Part shown: positions 57,982 to 64,000 of the stretch, in pieces
Numbering within the stretch: position 1 is the stretch's first letter
Layout: each line of letters starts with the position of its first letter
Assembly (NCBI RefSeq): GCF_016907315.1
Contig: NZ_JAFBBS010000001.1
Span: 1,178,001 to 1,242,000 of the forward strand
DNA: 64,000 bases
Source: Microbacterium esteraromaticum
GTDB lineage: Bacteria > Actinomycetota > Actinomycetes > Actinomycetales > Microbacteriaceae
Direction of reading: 5' to 3'
The notes under the pieces: model-generated
What the model was told of the DNA's origin: nothing
Seen by the model: only the letters and a program-made list of their open reading frames with translations
Databases searched by the model: none
Translations under genes and position numbers: made by a program

Positions 57982-59678
57982 CAGGACTCCCTGGACGGGT
58001 CGGGTGAGGAGGTGGCGGATGCTGTGGTTCTGCGGTCATGGAGCCTGCGGCCGGTGATCCAGGTCTGCTCGACCTGGGCGCGGTGCAGCTCGTGGGCGGG
58101 CAGGGCGAACGGGTCGGGGGAGATCACGACCAGGTCGGCGAGGTATCCCTCGCGGATGCTGCCGGTGTCGTGATCGCGGTGGTTCACCCAGGCGCTACCC
58201 GATGTGTATGCGGCGAGTGCGGTAACCAGGTCGAGGCGCTGGTGCGCACCGCCGAGAGGATCCCGCTCAGAGCCCGGGTAGGCGCGGTTCACGGCGATGT
58301 GGATCGCGTCGAGCGGTGCCGCGCTCGACACGGGCCAGTCGCTTCCCGCCGCGAAGCGGGCGCCGGCGCGTGCGAGGTCGCCGAAGGGGTACTGACGGTC
58401 GACGAGCCCGTCCTGCAGGAACGGCAGGGTGAGTTCGTCGAGCTGGTCTTCGTGCGTGGCCCACAGCGCCTGCAGATTGGCGACGGCGTCGAGCTCGGCG
58501 AACCGGGGCACGTCCTCCTCGGCGATGATCTGCAGGTGAGCGAGGTGGTGCCGGCCGTCGGTGGGGCCGTTGGCCGCCCGAGCGGCTTCGAGCGCGTCGA
58601 GGCCCTCGCGCACGGCACGGTCGCCGAGCGCGTGCATGTGCACCTGCTGACCGGCGGCGTCGAGGGCCGTGACGTACTCGCGCAGCCGCTCGGGGTCGAT
58701 GAAGCTCAGCCCATGGTTGCCGGTGTCATGACCGTGGTGGTCGCGGTACGGCGTGAGCATCGCCGCGGTCTGGTTCTCGGCGACGCCGTCGACCATGATC
58801 TTCGTCGTGCCGACGCTGAGGCGGCCGGCGGGCTCGAGTGCGGCGATGCGCTCTCGTTCGGCGACCATGTGCTCGACCTGCTCGATGCCGCCGTCTCGCA
58901 CCCACCACTGGGCGCCGGTCACGTGCACCTGCAGCGCGCCCTCGACGAGCGCGCGCTCGTAGATCGGAAGCGGGTCGCTGAGCGCGGCGTTGCCGTGGCC
59001 CACCATGGCGTCCTGCCAGCCGGTGATGCCGAGCGCGATGAGCTCGTCCTGCGCGCGCAGCAGGCCGCGGTACGACAGCTCGGCGTCAGTTCCAGGGCGC
59101 ACGGCGGCGAACAGCTCGCCCGCGCCTTCGTGAAAGGTACCCGCAGGGAATCCGTCCGGCTCGCGCTCGATCCGCCCGTCTGCGGGGTCGGCCGTCGCCG
59201 CGGTCAGGCCTGCGCGGCGGATGGCCTCGCTCGACGCCCAGGCGCTGTGGTGGTCGCGGCTCAGCAGCAGCACGGGCCTGCCGGGTGCCGCGTCGTCGAG
59301 CAGCGTGCGCACGGGGGCGCCGCCCGGGAAGTGGTCCATCGACCACCCGCCACCGAGGATCCACTCCTCGTCGGGATTGGCCTCGGCGTAGGCGCGCACG
59401 CGCTCTACCGCGTCAGCGGCCGATCCGGCCTCGCTGAGGTTGCACTGCAGCAGCTCGACGCCGCCGCCGACGGCGTGGATGTGCGCGTCCTGGAATCCGG
59501 GGCTCAAGAGCGCTCCGTCGAGGTCGATGCGCTCGGCACGGTCGCCCGCGATCTCGAAGGCCTCCGCCTCGGGAACGACGGCGGCGATGCGCCCGTCGCG
59601 GATCACGACCGCATGGCCGTGCAGGGGCTCGCCGGCGCCGGTGAAGACCGAGCCGCCGTGGAAGACGATGTCCGTCAT
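57981..59678 (-). CDS. YtcJ-type metal-dependent amidohydrolase
   Basis: The 565-residue amidohydrolase 3 protein has LSPGFQDAHIHAVGGGVELLQCNL (metal HxH), WILGGGWSMDHFPGG, TKIMVDGVAENQTAAMLTPY, and MHALGDRAVREGLDALE. FAAGSDWPVSSAAPLDAIHIAVNRAYPG follows near the end. The family hydrolyses N-acyl or ring amides of unknown kind. It is first in the operon with the peptide-type importer and divergent from a TetR gene. It probably acts on the imported compound inside the cell, since no signal peptide is present. Confidence 0.9.
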   Translation of the reverse strand: MTDIVFHGGSVFTGAGEPLHGHAVVIRDGRIAAVVPEAEAFEIAGDRAERIDLDGALLSPGFQDAHIHAVGGGVELLQCNLSEAGSAADAVERVRAYAEANPDEEWILGGGWSMDHFPGGAPVRTLLDDAAPGRPVLLLSRDHHSAWASSEAIRRAGLTAATADPADGRIEREPDGFPAGTFHEGAGELFAAVRPGTDAELSYRGLLRAQDELIALGITGWQDAMVGHGNAALSDPLPIYERALVEGALQVHVTGAQWWVRDGGIEQVEHMVAERERIAALEPAGRLSVGTTKIMVDGVAENQTAAMLTPYRDHHGHDTGNHGLSFIDPERLREYVTALDAAGQQVHMHALGDRAVREGLDALEAARAANGPTDGRHHLAHLQIIAEEDVPRFAELDAVANLQALWATHEDQLDELTLPFLQDGLVDRQYPFGDLARAGARFAAGSDWPVSSAAPLDAIHIAVNRAYPGSERDPLGGAHQRLDLVTALAAYTSGSAWVNHRDHDTGSIREGYLADLVVISPDPFALPAHELHRAQVEQTWITGRRLHDRRTTASATSSPDPSRES

Positions 59679-59737
59679 TCCGTTCCTTCCTCGTCGAAGT
59701 GTGGGGTCGGCTCACGCTAAAGGCTGCGCAACGCCGA

Positions 59738-59754
59738 TGTCAACACTGTTGACA
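59738..59754. promoter_or_regulatory. TetR-type palindrome in the divergent promoter
   Basis: TGTCAACACTGTTGACA is a 17-base inverted repeat with a central ACT. TTGACA within it is a -35 on both strands: on the minus strand with a -10-like TTAGCG about 17 bases on, toward the amidohydrolase gene. It is the expected binding site for the TetR protein at 59830. Confidence 0.7.
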
Positions 59755-59829
59755 ACATTGTTTCCATCCGCCACGATCGCATGGCACGATGAGATGACAC
59801 CGCACGACGATCGAAGAGGACACACCGCC

Positions 59830-60507
59830 ATGTCGAACGCCTCAGCCTCCGACCGCACGGCGCGAGCGCGCCTCGACGCCGACGTCATCCTCGAGGCGGG
59901 TCTCGACCTGGCATCCACCGGCGTGCCATCGATCTCGGTCCGCGAGCTCGGCACCCGCCTCGGCTCGGATCCGACCGCGATCTACCGCCACTTCCGCAGC
60001 AAGGAAGCCCTGATGGCAGCACTGCTCGACGAGCTCAACGCCCGGGCCGTCGCCTCCGTCGACGTGCCGGCCGACGACTGGCAGGGCCGCCTGCGCGCGC
60101 TCGCCGAGTCGACCCTCGACTGGTACACCAGGCATCCGGCGATCGCCGTCGAGGCGACCTCACTCACCACCCACGGCGCCGGCGAGCTCACCGCCGTCGA
60201 ACTCATGCTCGACGCCTTCCACCGCGCGGGCCTGCGCGACGCAGAGCTCGTGCGCCACTACGCCCTGATGGCGACCCATGTGCTCTCGGTCACGGCCGGC
60301 ATCGCCCGCAGCCACGCCGAGCGGCAGGGCACCGGCACAAGCACCGACACCAGCTCGTGGTTCGACGCGCCGCTGCTCGCCGACCCGCGGACCTTCCCGC
60401 TCATCGCGGCCAACAGCGCGGCGCTCACCGACCTGCAGGACCGCGATCTGTTCCTCATGGGGGTGGACCTCATCATCGAATCCGCCGCACGCACCGCGGC
60501 ATCCTGA
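59830..60507 (+). CDS. TetR-family regulator
   Basis: The 225-residue protein has a TetR head (DADVILEAGLDLASTGVPSISVRELGTRLGSDPTAIYRHFRSKEALMAALLDEL) and an all-helical ligand domain like TetR_C (ending LFLMGVDLIIESAARTA). ATG 59830 is the first that fits the family. It is divergent from the amidohydrolase/importer operon and co-directional with the monooxygenase and DUF3237 genes, so one ligand may control both sides. Confidence 0.93.
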   Translation: MSNASASDRTARARLDADVILEAGLDLASTGVPSISVRELGTRLGSDPTAIYRHFRSKEALMAALLDELNARAVASVDVPADDWQGRLRALAESTLDWYTRHPAIAVEATSLTTHGAGELTAVELMLDAFHRAGLRDAELVRHYALMATHVLSVTAGIARSHAERQGTGTSTDTSSWFDAPLLADPRTFPLIAANSAALTDLQDRDLFLMGVDLIIESAARTAAS

Positions 60508-60534
60508 CACCCGCGCACCCCTGGAGAGACATCA

Positions 60535-61785
60535 ATGAAGATCGTCATCGTCGGCGCCGGCATCGGCGGCCTCGCGACCGCCCTCAGCCTCGAGGCCGCC
60601 GGCCTGCGCGACATCGAGATCCACGAGCGCAGCACCGAGATCCGCGGCCTCGGCGTGGGCCTCAACCTGCTGCCGCACGCGATCCGCGAGCTCACCGAGC
60701 TGGGCCTCGCCGAGCGCATCAGCACGCTCGGCGTCGCGCCCACGACCCTCAGCTACATGAACCGCCAGGGTCAGCTGATCTGGAGCGAGCCGCGCGGAGT
60801 CGAGGCCGGATACCGCTGGCCGCAGCTGTCTGTGCACCGCGGGCGGCTGCAGCTCGCGCTGCGGGATGCGGTGATCGAGCGGCTGGGGGATGTGATCCGC
60901 CTCGGCCATCGCCTCATCGATGTGCGCAGCGGTGATGAGGGCCGCGAGATCGCGCGGTTCGAGAACGCCTCGGGGCTTCAGGTCGAGGCCGAAGGCGACG
61001 TGATCGTCGGCGCCGACGGCATCCACTCCGCCCTGCGTGCCCTGCGTTATCCGGCCGAGGGAGCCCCGCCGTGGAGTGGTCTGACGCTGTGGCGCGGCGT
61101 CGCCGTGGTGCCCGGGTTCCTCGACGGGCGCACCATGATCATGGCGGGCGACCCCGAGCAGAAGTTCGTCGCCTATCCCCTCGCCCCCGAGCAGGGCGAC
61201 CAGGGGGTGCGGGTGAACTTCATCGCCGAGCGCCGCGGCACCGGCTCCCCCGACGCCGACTGGAACCGCTCGGTCGAGCCCGAGCCGATCGCCGCGCTGT
61301 TCGAGGGCTGGACCTATGACTGGCTCGACATCCCTGCGGTCATCGCGGCTGCCGAGCAGATCCTCGAGTACCCGATGGTCGACCGCGACGCCCTCCCGCA
61401 ATGGACCTTCGGGCGCACCACCCTGCTCGGCGACGCAGCCCATGCGATGTACCCGAACGGCTCGAACGGAGGATCCCAGGCGATCCTCGATGCACGCACC
61501 CTCGCCTTCCACCTCGCGACCGCAGCCGACATCGACGCTGCGCTGGCCGGCTACGAAGAAGATCGTCGTCCGGCGATGACCGCGCTTCTGTCGACCACCC
61601 GCGCGACCGGACCCGAGCGCGTGATGCAGATCGCACGCGAGCGCGCACCCGAGGGCTTCGCCGACATCCACGAGGTGATCCCGGCCGAAGAGCTCGAAGA
61701 GGTGGCGAACGGCTACAAGCGCGCCGCAGGCTTCCACCCCGCGACGCTCAACGAGCGCGCGTCGCTGTCGGCGGTGCGCGCATGA
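60535..61785 (+). CDS. PhzS-like flavin-dependent monooxygenase
   Basis: The 416-residue FAD monooxygenase begins MKIVIVGAGIGGLATALSLEAAG (GxGxxG). It contains RGVEAGYRWPQLSVHRGRLQLAL, the GD motif EGDVIVGADGIHSALR, TLWRGVAV and the closing YPMVDRDALPQWTFGRTTLLGDAAHAMYP. These segments follow PhzS, the phenazine hydroxylase, more closely than salicylate hydroxylases. No other phenazine genes are present, so an aromatic substrate linked to the neighbouring amidohydrolase and DUF3237 protein is more likely. It overlaps the DUF3237 gene by ATGA. Confidence 0.9.
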   Translation: MKIVIVGAGIGGLATALSLEAAGLRDIEIHERSTEIRGLGVGLNLLPHAIRELTELGLAERISTLGVAPTTLSYMNRQGQLIWSEPRGVEAGYRWPQLSVHRGRLQLALRDAVIERLGDVIRLGHRLIDVRSGDEGREIARFENASGLQVEAEGDVIVGADGIHSALRALRYPAEGAPPWSGLTLWRGVAVVPGFLDGRTMIMAGDPEQKFVAYPLAPEQGDQGVRVNFIAERRGTGSPDADWNRSVEPEPIAALFEGWTYDWLDIPAVIAAAEQILEYPMVDRDALPQWTFGRTTLLGDAAHAMYPNGSNGGSQAILDARTLAFHLATAADIDAALAGYEEDRRPAMTALLSTTRATGPERVMQIARERAPEGFADIHEVIPAEELEEVANGYKRAAGFHPATLNERASLSAVRA

Positions 61786-62252
61786 CGTTCGACGCGCTGC
61801 CGTTCCCCTCGTTGACCCCCGCCTTCGACGTCACCGTCGACCTCGCCCCGCCGGAGGTGCACGGTGCGACCAGCGCAGGCTTCCGACGCGTCGTGCCGAT
61901 CATGGGAGGCCGCATCAGCGGCAGTATCGACGCCGACCTTCTGCCCGGTGGCGCCGACTGGCAGCTCGTGCGTGCCGACGGCACCATCGAGGTGGATGCC
62001 CGCTATTCGGCGCGCACGGCCGATGGCGACCTGCTTCTGCTGCACGCCTCGGGGCTGCGCACAGGAACGCCAGATGTTCTCGACTGCCTGGCCCGCGGGG
62101 AAGATGTCGACCCGCACGACTACACCTTCCGCACCGTGGTGCGCATCGAGACAGCATCGCGGAAGCTGGACGCGCTTCAGCGCTCGCTGTTCCTGGCATC
62201 CGCCGAGCGCCAGGCGAACGCGGTGCGCTACCGTGCGCACCGCGTCGGCTGA
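61782..62252 (+). CDS. DUF3237-family protein
   Basis: The 156-residue protein reads LTPAFDVTVDLAPPEVHGATSAGFRRVVPIMGGRISGSIDADLLPGGADWQLVRADGTIEVDARYSART, the DUF3237 pattern, predicted as an eight-stranded beta barrel. The family often sits beside aromatic monooxygenases and has no established reaction. Four-base overlap with the monooxygenase gene supports a shared pathway. Confidence 0.88.
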   Translation: MTFDALPFPSLTPAFDVTVDLAPPEVHGATSAGFRRVVPIMGGRISGSIDADLLPGGADWQLVRADGTIEVDARYSARTADGDLLLLHASGLRTGTPDVLDCLARGEDVDPHDYTFRTVVRIETASRKLDALQRSLFLASAERQANAVRYRAHRVG

Positions 62253-62301
62253 CGTGGCTGTCGACCGTCGGGGCGGCGGGAACGCCGGTTACGCTGGTGC
62301 C

Positions 62302-63738
62302 GTGGGTGAGATCGCACTGACCACAGAGGGCCCCGTCCGCGGCATCCGCCGACCCGACGGGTCGCTCGCGTTCCTCGGCATCCCGTACGCCGCCCCGCCG
62401 ACCGGACGGCGCCGCTTCCAGCCTCCGCAGCCGGTCCCGCCGTGGACCGAACCGCTCGATGCGACCGAGTACGGTCCGACTCCGCAGCGGCGCGAGGAGC
62501 CCAATGCGATCATCCCCGAGCCGAGCATCCCCGGGTCGGCGACCCTGAACCTCAACGTCTTCACGCCGGCTCTCGACGGCCGGGCGCCCGTGCTCGTCTG
62601 GATCCACGGCGGCGGGTACTCATCGGGCTCGGCGGCCAGCCCCTGGTACGACGGGCGCGCATTCGTGCGCGACGGCGTCGTCGTCGTCGCGATCTCGTAC
62701 CGCCTCGGCTTCGACGGCTTCGGGGTGATCGACGGCGCCTCAGACAACCGCGGCGTGCGCGACTGGATCGCAGCCCTCGAATGGGTGCAGCGCAGCATCG
62801 CCGGATTCGGCGGCGACCCCTCGCGCGTCACCATCGCGGGGCAGTCGGCTGGCGGTGGCGCGGTGCTGACGCTGTTCGGGATGCCCGCGGCGCAGCATCT
62901 GTTCCATGCCGGCATCTCGCTCAGCGGCGCTCTCGGCGACCTGCCCCGTGAGCACGCCCGCGAGCGCAGTGCACGCCTGGCCGGGATGGTCGGCTGCGAG
63001 CCGACGCTCGACGGCTTCCGCGGCGTGAAGGAACGCGAGCTGACGAGGCGGCAGTACGAGGCATCCCTGCTCGGCAAGACCGGCCTGGCAGCGACGACCG
63101 CGACCCTCACCGACGGGCTGCCATGGGGGCCGGTGATCGACGGAGAGCTGATCACCCGTCCGACGATCGACTCGTTCGCGGCGGGCGTCGGCGCCGACAA
63201 GCCGCTGCTGCTCGGCGCCACAGACGACGAGTTCACGATGGTGTTCGACAGCGCCCCGCGCATCCTGCGGTGGGTGCCGGTGCCGCTCGCCCTGCGCATC
63301 GTCGAGAAGACCGGCACGCTGCGCCGCGGCTGGCGCCGCGCGAATCGCGCCCGTCGCGGCTCGGGCGCGGCCCTCGGCCGCTTCGTCACCGATCGCGTGT
63401 TCCGCTCGCTCGTGGTGCGGGTCGCCGAGACCCGACGGGATGCCCGCACCTGGACATATCGGTTCGCCTGGGCCTCGCCGACCAACCGGTGGTCGTTCCA
63501 CTGCCTTGACGTGCCGTTCTGGTTCGACTGCCTCGACGATCAGCACGTCGCCCGCATCGCCGGCACCGACCCCCCGCAGCACCTGGCCGACGAGATGCAC
63601 GCCGCCGCTGTCGCCTTCGTCCGCGACGGCGAGCCCGGCTGGCCGGCCTGGCGCACCGAACCGGGGATGACGCGGGTCTTCGGCGACCAGCCGGCCCTGT
63701 CGCGCTCGGCCTACGACGACGCCCTGCCCCTCGTCTGA
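62302..63738 (+). CDS. Type B carboxylesterase
   Basis: The 478-residue alpha/beta hydrolase has FLGIPYAAPPTGRRRFQPPQPV near the start, the oxyanion loop LVWIHGGGYSSGS and nucleophile Ser182 in IAGQSAGGGAVL. Esterase-type acid and histidine regions lie near GATDDEF and HCLDVPFWF. The start is GTG 62302: TACGCT at 62290-62295 lies six bases upstream and no Shine-Dalgarno is seen. This leaderless start, and the 49-base gap, separate it from the DUF3237 gene. A hairpin (63724-63745) overlaps its stop codon. Confidence 0.9.
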   Translation: MGEIALTTEGPVRGIRRPDGSLAFLGIPYAAPPTGRRRFQPPQPVPPWTEPLDATEYGPTPQRREEPNAIIPEPSIPGSATLNLNVFTPALDGRAPVLVWIHGGGYSSGSAASPWYDGRAFVRDGVVVVAISYRLGFDGFGVIDGASDNRGVRDWIAALEWVQRSIAGFGGDPSRVTIAGQSAGGGAVLTLFGMPAAQHLFHAGISLSGALGDLPREHARERSARLAGMVGCEPTLDGFRGVKERELTRRQYEASLLGKTGLAATTATLTDGLPWGPVIDGELITRPTIDSFAAGVGADKPLLLGATDDEFTMVFDSAPRILRWVPVPLALRIVEKTGTLRRGWRRANRARRGSGAALGRFVTDRVFRSLVVRVAETRRDARTWTYRFAWASPTNRWSFHCLDVPFWFDCLDDQHVARIAGTDPPQHLADEMHAAAVAFVRDGEPGWPAWRTEPGMTRVFGDQPALSRSAYDDALPLV

Positions 63739-63745
63739 GGGGCAG
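63724..63745 (+). terminator. Terminator hairpin overlapping the esterase stop codon
   Basis: CTGCCCCTC (63724-63732) and GAGGGGCAG (63737-63745) pair with a four-base loop GTCT. The stem spans the TGA of the esterase gene and lies between convergent genes. Confidence 0.7.
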
Positions 63746-63774
63746 GTGCCGGTGTCGCATCGAAGCGGTTCAGC

Positions 63775-64000
63775 TCACTTGCCCATGCCGAGGGTGAGAC
63801 CCTCGGTGAGTCGCCGGCCGACCCAGAGGTAGATCGCCAGCATCGGCAGCACGACGATGCAGAGGCCGGCGAACAGGCCACCCCAATCCGCGCCCGAGTA
63901 CGTCTGCTGCTGGATGAACGAGATCAGCGCCACCGGCAGGGTGTACTTGTCGGTCGACTGCAGCAGGGTCAGCGCCAGGAGCGTCTCGTTCCAGTGCGAG
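63775..64000 (-). CDS. Partial carbohydrate ABC transporter permease, MalG type (C-terminus)
   Basis: The minus-strand frame from the window edge to the TGA at 63775-63777 encodes about 75 residues. They contain SHWNETLLALTLLQSTDKYTLPVALISF, a tryptophan-containing QTYSGADWGGLFAGL, a last hydrophobic helix (IVVLPMLAIYLWVGRRL) and the ending TEGLTLGMGK. A C-terminal W-N-x-x-x-x-P-L block and an ending of the form GLT-GA-KG are typical of MalG-like sugar permeases. The start and the rest of the transporter lie beyond the window. Confidence 0.88.
   Translation of the reverse strand, partial: SHWNETLLALTLLQSTDKYTLPVALISFIQQQTYSGADWGGLFAGLCIVVLPMLAIYLWVGRRLTEGLTLGMGK

Noticed and set aside
60535..61785. 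Phenazine biosynthesis
   Set aside because: The monooxygenase resembles PhzS, but no phzA-G genes occur in the window, so the similarity alone does not indicate phenazine production.
1..64000. tRNA, rRNA, insertion sequences, phage or plasmid features
   Set aside because: No cloverleaf-like sequence with CCA-proximal structure, no transposase or integrase motifs and no attachment-site duplications were noticed when reading the gaps and genes.

Overview
The window is a 64 kb piece of a very GC-rich actinobacterial chromosome. It most resembles Microbacterium or a close relative in the Microbacteriaceae. This rests on codon use, GTG/TTG starts, ATGA and GTGA gene junctions, the ClpC/short ArgA/RadA neighbourhood and many leaderless start sites. 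No rRNA, tRNA, CRISPR array, transposase or phage gene was seen. Most of the window is intact, tightly packed metabolic and housekeeping sequence.

Layout: 1-8.5 kb is a molybdenum island: a partial oxygenase-like gene, a SufR-like regulator, moaB-moaE facing moaD-moaC-moeA-moeBR, then a helix-turn-helix/TOBE protein with modABC. 8.6-14.6 kb holds radA, an SseB-like gene, two proteins of unknown function, a short-form ArgA and clpC. 14.8-17 kb holds two DUF2975-type membrane proteins, a 33-residue overlapping ORF and two small Cro/C1 regulators, preceded by a striking operator-like palindrome. 17-25 kb holds a DAACS symporter, a MerR/Hsp20/DUF2795 stress cluster, a Na+/H+ antiporter, a luciferase-like oxidoreductase, a frameshifted DUF559 nuclease gene in repeat-rich DNA, and pheA. 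25-32 kb holds pgm and a five-gene catabolic operon (Gfo/Idh, DUF993, two TIM-barrel isomerases, LacI).

32-35 kb holds a MarR-MarR-MFS drug efflux locus with paired palindromes. 35-40 kb holds a 2-hydroxyacid dehydrogenase, a DUF2264 protein, a formylglycine-generating enzyme, two DUF202 proteins and a LacI regulator divergent from galTK. 43-52 kb holds an omega-amino acid/polyamine catabolic region: aldehyde dehydrogenase, Lrp, FAD amine oxidase, cupin, PucR, MmsA and a class III aminotransferase. 52-64 kb holds a phosphatase, an oligopeptide-type ABC transporter with an amidohydrolase, a divergent TetR with a PhzS-like monooxygenase and DUF3237 protein, a type B carboxylesterase, and the end of a sugar ABC permease.

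Three patterns across the window stand out. First, at least 14 genes carry a TANNNT hexamer six or seven bases before the start codon, the signature of leaderless mRNAs. Second, there are two short dispersed repeat families: a GTCGAAAAGGCACC hairpin (three copies) and a TCGAATCGC-ended element (three copies, one forming the C-terminal tail of MoeBR). Third, several symmetrical operator candidates let regulators be matched to targets from sequence alone.
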